A DNA stretch of 54,446 nucleotides from Psychrobacter sp. UBA3483 (GTDB lineage Bacteria > Pseudomonadota > Gammaproteobacteria > Pseudomonadales > Moraxellaceae): positions 1 to 54,446 of the forward strand of contig NZ_DFQS01000010.1 in assembly GCF_002377905.1 (NCBI RefSeq), read 5' to 3'. The translations under genes were made by a program, and so were the position numbers. The notes beneath the pieces were generated by a model. It saw only the letters and a list, made by a program, of their open reading frames with translations. It was not told where the DNA came from and did not search any database. Positions 9,257 through 18,440 of the stretch are shown one piece after another. The stretch's first letter is position 1; the number at the start of each line of letters is the position of its first letter.

Positions 9257-10774
9257 TTAATTAGCGACAAATAAATCCATAAACGCATTAACCGGGGTTT
9301 GCTCTAAGCGCTTTTGATCATCACATAGCGCAAAAATATCTGCACAACGACTGTCAGTAAAGCGCGTTGCCAAGCTTGCTCGGAACTTTGCTTTAAGTAC
9401 TGGGATGCCTTCAGCGCGGCGGCGCTTATGACCAATAGGATATTCGACAGCGACTTTATCGGTACTGCTGCCATCTTTAAAGAATATTTGAATGGCATTA
9501 GCAATCGAGCGTTTGCTTGGGTCGTGATAATCTTTTGAATAATTGGGATCTTCGACGACCACCATCTTACGGCGCAGCCCATCAATCAAGATATGGTGCT
9601 GCTCGTGGTAATCATCTTCATAGTTCTCTGCCATCAAGTCACCCGTCAATAAAGGCACGGCAACCATATATTGCAAACAATGATCACGATCGGCAGGATT
9701 AGCAAGTGCGCCTTCTTTGGAGATAATTCGAATGGCTGAATCATGCGTGGTCAGGACGATTTTTTCAATCTCATCAATCCTATCATCAACCATAGGATGC
9801 AAGATAACCGCGGCTTCACAAGCGGTCTGGGCATGAAATTCGGCAGGGAAGCTTATCTTAAATAAGATATTTTCCATCACATAGCTACCAAACTCGCGCT
9901 GAAAGGTAAAACGGCGCTCGTTTTCAGGTTTGAGTGCTAAATCCTTATTGGTATGGCTGAACAACACATCATAAAAGCCCCATTGCGGCGCGGTTAATGC
10001 GCCCGGAATGCCCATTTCGCCGCGGCGGGTGATATCGACCAAGCGTACCGCACGACTGGTGGCATCACCTGCCGCCCATGACTTACGGCTACCAGCGTTT
10101 GGTGCATGACGATAGGTGCGCAGCGCTTGACCATCGACAATCGCTTGCGAGATGGCCGCCATGATGCGTTCGCGTGGTAATTTATAGAGTTTAGCAACCA
10201 CTGCTGTTGAGGCGAGTTTGACGAGGAACACATGGTCTAGACCCACGCGGTTAAATGAATTGTCTAAGGCAAGTACGCCTTGAATCTCATGCGCCATAAT
10301 CATCGCTTCTAAAACGTCGCGCATGGTGAGCGGTGCTTTATTTTGGCTGACGTTTTGTTGACTGATATAGTCCGCTACTGCCAAAATTCCGCCTAAGTTG
10401 TCCGAAGGATGCCCCCATTCGGCAGCAAGCCACGTATCATTATAATCAAGCCAGCGCACCATACAGCCAATATCAAAAGCGGCTTTAATGGGGTCGAGTC
10501 TATGAGGCGTACCAGGGACGCGCGCGCCGTTCGGAGTGATTTGATCGGCGCAATCGGGTCCGAGGTGTTTGGTACATTCAGGGAAACGCAGTGCCAGCAG
10601 TCCGCAGCCTAGGGTGTCCATAAGGCAGTGGCGGGCTGTATTCCAAGCATCGGCACTATTGGGCGAGTCGTTATCGATAGAGTAATTGAGCACATAGTCG
10701 GCGATTTTTTGAATTTCATCGTCATACTCTGGACGGACATTGCTCTCTACCGTAGCGTTTTGAGTCGTAGACAT
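9257..10774 (-). CDS. prpD: 2-methylcitrate dehydratase PrpD
   Basis: A 505-residue MmgE/PrpD-family enzyme, Fe-S independent, that dehydrates 2-methylcitrate in propionate breakdown. Recognised by overall sequence: YDDEIQKIADYV at the start, RWLDYNDTW (about residue 90) and HPSDNLGGILAVADY. The ATG at 10774 is preferred over the longer frame at 10825 because a purine-rich AAGAGGT lies upstream and the protein then starts as relatives do. It is the far end of the prp region; ElaA-like and ABC-exporter genes separate it from prpF. Together with acnD/prpF this organism has two routes for the dehydration step. Confidence 0.92.
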   Translation of the reverse strand: MSTTQNATVESNVRPEYDDEIQKIADYVLNYSIDNDSPNSADAWNTARHCLMDTLGCGLLALRFPECTKHLGPDCADQITPNGARVPGTPHRLDPIKAAFDIGCMVRWLDYNDTWLAAEWGHPSDNLGGILAVADYISQQNVSQNKAPLTMRDVLEAMIMAHEIQGVLALDNSFNRVGLDHVFLVKLASTAVVAKLYKLPRERIMAAISQAIVDGQALRTYRHAPNAGSRKSWAAGDATSRAVRLVDITRRGEMGIPGALTAPQWGFYDVLFSHTNKDLALKPENERRFTFQREFGSYVMENILFKISFPAEFHAQTACEAAVILHPMVDDRIDEIEKIVLTTHDSAIRIISKEGALANPADRDHCLQYMVAVPLLTGDLMAENYEDDYHEQHHILIDGLRRKMVVVEDPNYSKDYHDPSKRSIANAIQIFFKDGSSTDKVAVEYPIGHKRRRAEGIPVLKAKFRASLATRFTDSRCADIFALCDDQKRLEQTPVNAFMDLFVAN

Positions 10775-10913
10775 GGTCGTTACCTCTTCCTTGAGTCGAA
10801 TATTTGAGCGATTGATAAGCGACATGATTTATCAATCAGTGATGCATCAAAAATAACATACTCAATATCGAACAACAGTGAAGTCGTGTAAGACTGTTTT
10901 ATCGTTTAATGGT

Positions 10914-11510
10914 TTAAACCATGAGATAAACCAAACCGATAATAAATAAAAGCGCCAGTATTAATAGCAAAAAACTGAGAATACTACTCACCATCCCTGA
11001 GCTTTGTTTTTTCACTTTCACTTTTTTAATGACAGGTAAAACCATGATGACATGCTCGATACCGTCCTCAAGATAGCGTTCACCTTCAACAATAAATCCA
11101 AGTGATTCGTAAAAGTTTAGCAAATAAGTCTGCGCGGAGATGATGATGGTTTTTTTACCATACTTTTTGCGGCAGTATTTGATGGCTTCAAGCATCATTT
11201 GACGGGCAACGCCATAGCCGCGATGCTCTGCTAACACCAAAACCCTGCCAATCGCCGGTATCGGACCTGATGGATTAACCGAGGATCTTTTTTGATTAAA
11301 TTGCGGCGGAATGATGCGGCAATAGCCAATCAAGGCTTCATTTTGATGGGCGACCAGATGCAGACAATCAAAATCGACCTCGTCCATATCTTGATATGGG
11401 CAGTTTTGCTCGACCACGAATACTTGTGAGCGGGCTTTTAAAATATGGTAAACATCAACGGTGGTCAGCTCATCAAAGGTTTTTATAGAGAATTCACAGG
11501 TCATAGTCAA
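10914..11510 (-). CDS. ElaA-like GNAT acetyltransferase with C-terminal membrane anchor
   Basis: A 198-residue GNAT protein. Residues 1-155 match the ElaA type: SQVFVVEQNCPYQDMDEVDFDC, GYCRIIP, and the acetyl-CoA loop LAEHRGYGVARQMM. The domain is followed by a basic linker (KKVKVKKQSS) and one hydrophobic helix at the extreme C-terminus (about residues 176-197). Ordinary ElaA is about 150 residues and soluble, so the tail anchor is unusual. It lies between prpD and the ABC exporter on the same strand. The acetylation target is unknown. Confidence 0.82.
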   Translation of the reverse strand: MTMTCEFSIKTFDELTTVDVYHILKARSQVFVVEQNCPYQDMDEVDFDCLHLVAHQNEALIGYCRIIPPQFNQKRSSVNPSGPIPAIGRVLVLAEHRGYGVARQMMLEAIKYCRKKYGKKTIIISAQTYLLNFYESLGFIVEGERYLEDGIEHVIMVLPVIKKVKVKKQSSGMVSSILSFLLLILALLFIIGLVYLMV

Positions 11511-11581
11511 ATAGCTTCTAACGATTTAAAGGGCTTTTATAACGTATTAAAGACTGAGCATTATAACGATTTTGCCCTGCA

Positions 11582-13429
11582 TTAACTATTTAAGGTTTGA
11601 CTGATTTTATCTAAGTTCAAACTATCGGACATGGCATTGAATATCTCATAGTATTTACCGTGATTGGCATAAAGCTCCTCATGCGTGCCAGTCTCCATCA
11701 CACGGCCATTTTCAATCACCACCAAGTCATCGGCGTCAATAATTTGTGAGATATTGTGCGAGACAATGATCACCGTACGGTCTTTTTTAATTAAATCTAG
11801 ACTGTGCTTAATTTGCTGGGTGGCAATAGCGTCAAGGCTGGCCGTTGGTTCATCCAAAAATACGATCGGTGGGTTTTTTAAAAACATCCGTGCCAGCGCG
11901 ATACGCTGCTGCTGACCGCCGGAGAGTAGTTTGGCTTCACCGTCATAGCCTTCAGGCATGCCTATAATTTGCTCATGTATAGAGGCCTGTTTGGCGGCGT
12001 CGATAATCTCCTCATCAGTGGCATCCATCGCCCCGTAACGAATGTTGTCGGCGATCGTCCCTGAGAAAATATGGTTCTTTTGTAGCACCAATCCGATTTG
12101 TTCACGCAAGTTATGGGTGCTGTAATCTTCTAGATTGCGACCATCTAGGCAAATAGTGCCGCTACTTGGGTCATAGAATTTGACCAATAAATTAATAATC
12201 GTGCTTTTACCTGCGCCACTTAGCCCAACCAAAGCGGTAATGCGATTGGGATAAATGTTAAAGCTCACATCATGCAGCGCCTGCTTGCCATTGGGGTAGG
12301 AGAAATTAACATCTTTTAGCTCAATATGACCTTTTAAATCGGTACATTTGACTTTACCTTCGTTTTCAATCGCTTGGTCGTCGTCCAAGATGTCAAAAAA
12401 GCCTTCTGCATAAGTGAGCGCATTGTTGATTTGATCATAAATGCGATGCAATTCACGAATGGGAGCGGCAACGTTTTGAAATAGTAGGATGTGAAACATA
12501 ATGGCGCCAATGGTCATCTGTCCGTTGAGCACAAAGTATGAGGTTAGGACAATAATCGCCACCACGCCGATTTGCTCGATAAAGGTTTTGCCAGCGTTAT
12601 ACATAAACGCGATACTGCGAATACGTAGCTGATTGGCGGTCATATCTTTTTGGATTTCCCAGTGCTTACCGGACTCAATCGGCTCACGCACAAAGGACTT
12701 AATCACCGTGATAGAGTCAATAATCGAAATCACCAAGCCGCTTTTGGTTTCGCGGTATTGGCGCATTTGTTTGCGAAACCCTTGTAGACGGTTGGCTTGG
12801 CGCTGACTGACAAAAAAGTAAATCGGCACAATAATCAAACCGACCATACCGACCCAAAAATTGGCATTAAACATAATGATTAATGACACGATGGCACTGG
12901 CAAACAGCGGCAGCATGTCAATAAAGAAGTTTTGCACCAGTTGCGTGAGACTGCTGACACCCAAATCGATACGGGTTTGCAGCTTACCACTGGCGTTCTC
13001 ATCACTGGTATAAAACGCCATTTTGTAAGACAAAATACGGTCGACCACTTTTTGTGACAAATCACGCGATAGGTTAATACGGATACGCTCACCAAAATAG
13101 CGCTGACCAAAGGTGATGATGACGTTGAGGACTTCTTTCACCAATAAAATCACACTAATCAGCGTCAGTAATTTGACACCTTCTACCCATGGGTCAGGCA
13201 AACCAACAATATTGGTCAAAGTATCGATGGTATATTGCAAGACAAAAGCGTTAACCTGTGCGGTAAACGACCCAAGCACCGTCAATATCAAGGTTAAAAT
13301 AAAAAGCCCGCGATAGGGCCTTGCAAACTCTCCAAGCCTTTTTAGAATTGACCACAGCAAAGCCCCCCGTTCCGTTTTTTTGGTGGGAGGCTTGTTATCT
13401 AAAGGAACACGGCGTGGCGGAGTACTCAT
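11582..13429 (-). CDS. ABC exporter, fused membrane and ATPase domains
   Basis: A 615-residue half-transporter of the MsbA/multidrug type. Six membrane helices fill residues about 40-325. The nucleotide-binding domain follows, with Walker A GLSGAGKST at 402-410, the signature LSGGQQQR near 500, Walker B IVFLDEP and the switch His in VSHN. It would work as a homodimer exporting lipid or hydrophobic compounds; the substrate cannot be inferred. It lies between prpF and the ElaA-like gene, on their strand, although it has no obvious role in propionate metabolism. A perfect 38-base inverted repeat lies just upstream. Confidence 0.88.
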   Translation of the reverse strand: MSTPPRRVPLDNKPPTKKTERGALLWSILKRLGEFARPYRGLFILTLILTVLGSFTAQVNAFVLQYTIDTLTNIVGLPDPWVEGVKLLTLISVILLVKEVLNVIITFGQRYFGERIRINLSRDLSQKVVDRILSYKMAFYTSDENASGKLQTRIDLGVSSLTQLVQNFFIDMLPLFASAIVSLIIMFNANFWVGMVGLIIVPIYFFVSQRQANRLQGFRKQMRQYRETKSGLVISIIDSITVIKSFVREPIESGKHWEIQKDMTANQLRIRSIAFMYNAGKTFIEQIGVVAIIVLTSYFVLNGQMTIGAIMFHILLFQNVAAPIRELHRIYDQINNALTYAEGFFDILDDDQAIENEGKVKCTDLKGHIELKDVNFSYPNGKQALHDVSFNIYPNRITALVGLSGAGKSTIINLLVKFYDPSSGTICLDGRNLEDYSTHNLREQIGLVLQKNHIFSGTIADNIRYGAMDATDEEIIDAAKQASIHEQIIGMPEGYDGEAKLLSGGQQQRIALARMFLKNPPIVFLDEPTASLDAIATQQIKHSLDLIKKDRTVIIVSHNISQIIDADDLVVIENGRVMETGTHEELYANHGKYYEIFNAMSDSLNLDKISQTLNS

Positions 13430-13460
13430 AGTGTTAAGGCGCTATTTGATTTTAGTTTGG

Positions 13461-13498
13461 TACTGGCTAGTGTTTATTGTAATAAACACTAGCCAGTA
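13461..13498. repeat. Perfect 18-bp inverted repeat between prpF and the ABC exporter
   Basis: Arms of 18 bases (from TACTGGCTAGTG) are perfectly complementary around a two-base GT centre. Neither side has a T-run, so it is not a textbook intrinsic terminator. It lies 31 bases before the ABC exporter start and 76 bases after the prpF stop. It could be a strong RNA hairpin ending prpF transcription, an RNA-processing site, or a protein-binding dyad. Confidence 0.75.
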
Positions 13499-13574
13499 TA
13501 AAGAATTTAAGCAGCATCTTAAACCTTGTTACTTTTAAGTTTCTTTTAAGTTCGTTTCCTAAAAATTGTCATTA

Positions 13575-14816
13575 CTAAAAAGCATCGGCTGGTACAAACA
13601 CCTCACCAACCATAATTCGGCGTGCTGAGCGGCTCATGGAAACTTTTTTGGCTTGCCAGCGTCCATCGACTTGTTCGGTTTTTCCGCCGACGAGTAGCGT
13701 TCCTGACGGATGACCAAAGCGCACTTCACCTAATTCGCTACCACCAGCGGCTTCATTGACCAAGGTACCTTGTGTGGTCGCTGCTGCGGCAATCGCCACC
13801 GCTGCCGTGCCCATCATCGCATGATGCAATTGCCCCATACTCATCGCACGTACGACCAAATCAATATCAGCAGCATCAACGGCTTTACCACTAGAAGCAC
13901 TGTAGCTTTGCGCAGGGGCGACCCAAGCAATCTTTGGAATATGTTGACTGGCTTGTGCTTCACTGACGTCTTTAAACAGTCCCATCGCCACGCCGCCTTT
14001 GGCACGGATTTTCTCAAGCTTAGCCAAGGTTTCGCTATTACTATTAATATCACCTTGCAGTTCCGTACCGGTAAAGCCCAAATCAGCGCTTTTCATAAAG
14101 ATGGTTGGAATACCGGCACTGATAAAGGTGGCTTTGACGCTATCGGTATTTAGACCACAGCCAGACACATCAAAATCATCGACTAGGTTGCCCGTGGGGA
14201 ACATATCACTAGAGGAATCAACCGGGTCAATAAATTCAATCTTCACTTCGGCAGCAGGGAAGGTCACGCCATCCAATTCAAAATCGCCGGTTTCTTGGAC
14301 TTGTACTTTGCCTTGCTCATCTTTGTATACAGGCACATGGGCAATGATAGTTTTACTGATATTCTCTTGCCAAATACGCACTTCACATATGCCAGTATTC
14401 GCACTATTGGCGATCTTATCAGCATCTACCAGACCCATATTAATCGCACAAGCACCTACTGCTGCCGTTAAATTACCACAATTGCCCGCCCAATCAATCA
14501 TAGGCTTGGCGATATTGACCTGTCCAAACAAGTAATTGACATCGTGGTCTGCTTGCTTGGCTTTAGATAAAATCACCGTCTTTGAAGTGCTAGAGCTACC
14601 ATTACCCAAGCCGTCAATTTGTTTACCATAAGGATCAGGACTACCAATGACCCGCAATAGGAAATTATCACGCGCCTTGCCAGCCACTTGGCAGCGCTCT
14701 GGTAAGTCGGATAATTTAAAAAATGTCCCTTTTGAGGTACCACCGCGCATATAGGTAGCAGGAACTGAGATTTGGGGGGCAAATTTTGGTTTACTTTCTA
14801 AAGTTGATTGGGTCAT
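13575..14816 (-). CDS. prpF: 2-methylaconitate cis-trans isomerase PrpF
   Basis: A 413-residue PrpF-family isomerase that works with AcnD to turn the trans/cis-2-methylaconitate produced from 2-methylcitrate into the isomer that is then hydrated. The family start (VPATYMRGGTSKGTFF, about residues 19-34), DPYGKQIDGLGNGSSSTSK and the GNCGNLTAAVGACAI active-site region with its Cys are all present. It is separated from acnD by a toxin-antitoxin pair on the other strand, so it must have its own promoter, which would overlap the upstream region of the antitoxin. Confidence 0.93.
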   Translation of the reverse strand: MTQSTLESKPKFAPQISVPATYMRGGTSKGTFFKLSDLPERCQVAGKARDNFLLRVIGSPDPYGKQIDGLGNGSSSTSKTVILSKAKQADHDVNYLFGQVNIAKPMIDWAGNCGNLTAAVGACAINMGLVDADKIANSANTGICEVRIWQENISKTIIAHVPVYKDEQGKVQVQETGDFELDGVTFPAAEVKIEFIDPVDSSSDMFPTGNLVDDFDVSGCGLNTDSVKATFISAGIPTIFMKSADLGFTGTELQGDINSNSETLAKLEKIRAKGGVAMGLFKDVSEAQASQHIPKIAWVAPAQSYSASSGKAVDAADIDLVVRAMSMGQLHHAMMGTAAVAIAAAATTQGTLVNEAAGGSELGEVRFGHPSGTLLVGGKTEQVDGRWQAKKVSMSRSARRIMVGEVFVPADAF

Positions 14817-14868
14817 TTTTTATTCCTTATATCTGTTTATGAGGATGAGAGTCGTTAATACACTATCT

Positions 14869-14887
14869 TTGTGGTAAAATACCACAA
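14869..14887. promoter_or_regulatory. Palindromic operator/promoter of the toxin-antitoxin pair
   Basis: A perfect dyad TTGTGGTA-aaa-TACCACAA overlaps a -10-like TAAAAT and ends 29 bases before the antitoxin start. It fits the autoregulatory operator usual for type II antitoxins. Because prpF starts divergently at 14816, binding here might also affect prpF. Role inferred from symmetry and position. Confidence 0.6.
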
Positions 14888-14916
14888 GGATTAATATTTT
14901 GAATATGGAGAAATTT

Positions 14917-15138
14917 ATGTCCACTGCAAGCATACGTCTTAACAAGGCGCTGGTTGATAAAGCCTATGCGATATCTAAAGCACAACATCGTACCCCGCCA
15001 AAGCAAATAGAGCATTGGGCTACCATTGGACAAATTATGGAAGACAACCCTGATCTGTCTTACGAATTTGTTCGTCAGCTTTTGATTGCGCAAGCGGAAG
15101 TTGATGCTGGTATGGTTGAACCCTACGAATTTGGATAG
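14917..15138 (+). CDS. ParD-like antitoxin
   Basis: A 73-residue protein beginning STASIRLNKALVDKAYAISKAQHRTPPKQIEHWATIG, a ribbon-helix-helix-like N-terminus of the ParD-like antitoxin type. The ATG at 14917 is preferred over 14899 because GGAGA lies seven bases upstream and the protein then starts with the beta-strand of the fold. It is followed after 12 bases by the RelE/ParE-type toxin. A palindrome upstream suggests autorepression. The C-terminal half should wrap the toxin. Confidence 0.8.
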   Translation: MSTASIRLNKALVDKAYAISKAQHRTPPKQIEHWATIGQIMEDNPDLSYEFVRQLLIAQAEVDAGMVEPYEFG

Positions 15139-15150
15139 TTTAGATAAATA

Positions 15151-15441
15151 ATGACTCAGTCTTTAAGTGTTATTCAATCACATAGTTTTAAAAAAGCCGT
15201 TAAAAAATTGCACAATAATCAAAAAGCTGATCTAGATGTTGCTGTACGTGCCATCATTGACAATCCTGAGCTAGGTGTGCAAAAGGTAGGTGAATTATCA
15301 TCCGTACGAATTCATAAGTTTAAAATGCGAAAGCAGTTAACATTATTGGCTTATCAAATCGATGATGGTCAGCTTGTCCTTACCTTTTTAATGTTTGGCC
15401 CACATGAGAACTTTTATCGTGATGTTAAATTAATACTTTAA
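15151..15441 (+). CDS. RelE/ParE-superfamily toxin
   Basis: A 96-residue basic protein of the RelE/ParE fold. The N-terminus has the family pattern (VIQSHSFKKAVKKLHNNQKADLDVAVRAI), then the central IHKFKMRKQLTLLAYQID strands and C-terminal LVLTFLMFGPHENFYRDVK. It is encoded directly behind the antitoxin. Whether it cuts ribosome-bound mRNA or targets gyrase cannot be decided; the GPHENFYRDVK ending resembles mRNA-interferase members. A bidirectional terminator follows. Confidence 0.8.
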   Translation: MTQSLSVIQSHSFKKAVKKLHNNQKADLDVAVRAIIDNPELGVQKVGELSSVRIHKFKMRKQLTLLAYQIDDGQLVLTFLMFGPHENFYRDVKLIL

Positions 15442-15488
15442 TGCTCGTTATAAAGCACTAGGCTCATTATTTTTCATATCCAAAGATT

Positions 15489-15530
15489 AAAAAACCGATG
15501 CCGTATAATTTATACAACATCGGCTCTTTA
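15489..15530. terminator. Bidirectional terminator between toxin and acnD
   Basis: A hairpin with outer stem CCGATG/CATCGG and inner TGTATAA/TTATAC is flanked by AAAAAA on the left (TTTTTT when read leftward after acnD) and CTCTTTAATT on the right. It should end the prpB-prpC-acnD transcript and also the converging toxin transcript. Confidence 0.8.
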
Positions 15531-15551
15531 ATTATTTAATACTCATGACAC

Positions 15552-18209
15552 TTACGCAATATCTAGCGTGCCATCGATAAACTCTTTGGCAAAGCGCTGT
15601 AGCATACCGCCTGCGTTATACATTTTGACTTCATCAGCGGTATCTAAACGGCAGATAACAGGTGCTTTATCGACGGTGCCGTCTTTACGATGAATCACTA
15701 ACGTCATCTCACCACGAGCAGATACTTCGCCTTCGATATCGAATATTTCAGTGCCATCGATATTTAGGGTGTTACGATTGACACCTTCTTTAAACTGTAA
15801 AGGTAGTGCACCCATACCGACCAAGTTTTGACGATGGATACGTTCAAAATCTTCTGCGACCACGACTTCAACGCCAGCTAAACGCACACCTTTGGCAGCC
15901 CAGTCACGGCTTGAGCCTTGACCATAGCCGTCGCCTGCGATGATGATTAGCGGCTGCTCGCGGTTCATATAGGTTTCAATCGCTTCCCACATGCGCATGA
16001 CCTGACCTTCTGGCTCAACGCGAGCCAATGAGCCTTGGATAACGTCACCGTTCTCGTCGCGTACCATCTCATTCAATAGCTTAGGATTGGCAAAGGTCGC
16101 ACGCTGCGCCGTTAAGTGGTCGCCTCGATGGGTCGCGTAAGAGTTATAGTCTTCCGCAGGCAGACCCATAGTATCAAGGTACTCGCCAGCTGCTGAATCG
16201 CCCAAAATTGCGTTAGACGGTGATAAATGGTCAGTGGTGATATTGTCACCAAGCACCGCTAGTGGACGCATACCTTTTAGCTTATTCATCGCCGCCATTT
16301 TGCCTTCCCAATACGGCGGACGTCGGATATAAGTGGTCATCTCGCGCCAGTCATACAGTGGGCTTAGCGCTTTGCCGGTGTCTTTTTTGGCTTCATCGAA
16401 CATCGGGATATACACGGCATTAAATTGCTCAGGCTTCACCGCTTTAGCAACGATAGCATCAACTTCGTCATCATCAAACCAGATGTCTTTTAGATACACG
16501 TCATTGCCGTTTTGGTCTTTGCCTAACGAGTCTTTTTCGATATCGAAACGAATGTTACCGGCGATAGCATAAGCAATCACTAATGGCGGTGACGCTAAAA
16601 ACGCTTGCTTGGCATACGGGTGGATACGACCATCAAAGTTACGGTTACCCGATAGTACCGCGGTGGTAAATAGGTCACGGTCGATGATTTCTTGCTGGAT
16701 ATCAGGATCTAGCGCGCCACTCATACCATTACAGGTGGTACAAGCAAAACCAACCACGTCAAAACCAATTTCTTGTAGCTCAGGCATCAGGCCAGCTTCT
16801 TCTAGATACATCTTGACCGTTTTTGAGCCAGGTGCTAATGACGATTTCACCCAAGGCTTACGCAGTAAACCTTTTTTATTCGCATTACGCGCAACAAGAC
16901 CAGCGGCAACCATATTGCGCGGGTTAGACGTATTGGTACAGCTGGTAATCGCGGCGATAATCACCGCGCCATCTGGCATCAAACCATCTTTTGGTTCAGG
17001 TAATTTATCACCCTCACCGTGAGCAATACCTTTAGCCACTAAGTCTGTGGTTGAAACACGCGCATGCGGACGCGAAGGACCGGCCATATTACGGACAACT
17101 TTTGATAAATCAAACTCAAGCACACGCGCGTATTCGGCATGTTCCATACCATCAGCCCATAGACCAGTTTGCTTGGCATACTGCTCAACCAGTTTGATTT
17201 GTTCTTCACTACGGCCCGTTAGACGCAAATAGTCGATAGTTTGCTCATCAATATAGAACATCGCTGCGGTTGCACCATATTCTGGGGTCATATTAGAGAT
17301 AGAAGCACGGTCACCAACGCTAAGCTGGCGCGCCCCTTCACCGAAGAATTCGATATAAGTAGATACTACACCTGCATCACGTAAAAACTCGGTCATCGCA
17401 AGGACCAAATCAGTACCAGTAATGCCTTTTTGCAATTTACCGGTTAGCTTAACACCAACGTAATCCGGTAGGCGCATGTATGATGGGTTACCCAACATCA
17501 CGCTTTCAGCTTCTAGACCACCAACACCAATTGAGATAACACCCAAAGCATCAACCATTGGCGTATGACTATCGGTGCCGACTAAAGTATCAGCAAAGGC
17601 AACTTGTTCACCGGCTTTGTTTTTGACCACTTGCACAACCGGCGACATTTTTTCTAAGTTAATTTGGTGCATGATGCCGTTACCAGGCGGTACGACGTTG
17701 ACGTTATCAAAGGCATACTGACACCAGTTGATAAAGTGGAAACGGTCATCGTTACGGCGCTCTTCGATGGCGCGGTTTTTCTCAAAGGCGTTTTCTTCAA
17801 AGCCTGCATGCTCAACGGCTAGTGAATGGTCGACAATAAGCTGAGTCGGTACGATAGGGTTTACTTTTGATGGGTCACCGCCTTGCTCAGCGATGGCATC
17901 ACGTAGACCTGCCAAGTCGACAAACGCAGTCTGACCTAAAATATCATGGCAAACGACACGGGCAGGGTACCACGGAAAATCGAGGTCTTGCTTGCCTTCA
18001 ATATGCTGCTTAAGCGCTGCGGTTAAGTCTTCTGGTGGGCAGCGGCGTACCAAGTTTTCACACAATACTTTTGAGCAGAACGGTAGTTTGTCATAGGCGC
18101 CAGCTTCGATATTTTCAATCGCTTCACGGGCGTCAAAGTAATACAAGTCTGTGCCAGGTAATGGCTTTTTAAATTGTTCATTCATCGGTTGTACGAGGGC
18201 GTTGTCCAT
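15552..18209 (-). CDS. acnD: Fe-S 2-methylcitrate dehydratase AcnD
   Basis: An 885-residue aconitase-superfamily enzyme that dehydrates 2-methylcitrate with a [4Fe-4S] cluster. Cluster ligands are visible at Cys424 (TSCTNTSN) and Cys490/Cys493 (CTTCNG). The N-terminal substrate region and the C-terminal swivel domain (GDGYGQGSSRDWAAKG) are complete. It is assigned AcnD rather than AcnA because it sits directly behind prpC and with prpF in the neighbourhood. It should share a transcript with prpB and prpC, although 231 bases containing a repeat separate it from prpC. Confidence 0.92.
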   Translation of the reverse strand: MDNALVQPMNEQFKKPLPGTDLYYFDAREAIENIEAGAYDKLPFCSKVLCENLVRRCPPEDLTAALKQHIEGKQDLDFPWYPARVVCHDILGQTAFVDLAGLRDAIAEQGGDPSKVNPIVPTQLIVDHSLAVEHAGFEENAFEKNRAIEERRNDDRFHFINWCQYAFDNVNVVPPGNGIMHQINLEKMSPVVQVVKNKAGEQVAFADTLVGTDSHTPMVDALGVISIGVGGLEAESVMLGNPSYMRLPDYVGVKLTGKLQKGITGTDLVLAMTEFLRDAGVVSTYIEFFGEGARQLSVGDRASISNMTPEYGATAAMFYIDEQTIDYLRLTGRSEEQIKLVEQYAKQTGLWADGMEHAEYARVLEFDLSKVVRNMAGPSRPHARVSTTDLVAKGIAHGEGDKLPEPKDGLMPDGAVIIAAITSCTNTSNPRNMVAAGLVARNANKKGLLRKPWVKSSLAPGSKTVKMYLEEAGLMPELQEIGFDVVGFACTTCNGMSGALDPDIQQEIIDRDLFTTAVLSGNRNFDGRIHPYAKQAFLASPPLVIAYAIAGNIRFDIEKDSLGKDQNGNDVYLKDIWFDDDEVDAIVAKAVKPEQFNAVYIPMFDEAKKDTGKALSPLYDWREMTTYIRRPPYWEGKMAAMNKLKGMRPLAVLGDNITTDHLSPSNAILGDSAAGEYLDTMGLPAEDYNSYATHRGDHLTAQRATFANPKLLNEMVRDENGDVIQGSLARVEPEGQVMRMWEAIETYMNREQPLIIIAGDGYGQGSSRDWAAKGVRLAGVEVVVAEDFERIHRQNLVGMGALPLQFKEGVNRNTLNIDGTEIFDIEGEVSARGEMTLVIHRKDGTVDKAPVICRLDTADEVKMYNAGGMLQRFAKEFIDGTLDIA

Positions 18210-18344
18210 AAGTCACCTTTGGCTGTTGGCTGGTTGCAATGAGGCTAAAAAGGGGTAAATTTTTTTAGTAAAAGCGTCAAAATAAAATCAGACTTTGCTA
18301 AAAAAACTTTTAAGCATTAATTTTTTAAACATTGAAGGTAGGGA

Positions 18345-18403
18345 TTTGTAGGACGTGTCTTCAACTGTTTTACTAAAACTGAAGGTGAAGCACACCCTAC
18401 AAA
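18345..18403. repeat. Palindromic repeat between prpC and acnD
   Basis: Outer arms TTTGTAGG and CCTACAAA (18345-18352, 18396-18403) enclose inner complementary pieces (GTGT-CTTCA with TGAAG-CACAC, and GTTTTA-C-TAAAAC at the centre), giving one long imperfect hairpin. The TTTGTAGG...CCTACAAA layout looks like a dispersed REP/MITE-like repeat rather than a gene-specific site. It would be transcribed within the prpC-acnD message. Confidence 0.6.
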
Positions 18404-18440
18404 CATATTGTTTTAAGAAACATTATTATTTCAAGACAAG

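Noticed and set aside
13999..14535. 178-residue plus-strand open frame
   Set aside because: It lies fully antisense to prpF, has no ribosome-binding site and no family resemblance; it is a shadow of prpF codon use. The same holds for long frames antisense to acnD (16609-17022), prpB (19930-20265) and aidB (26723-27049).
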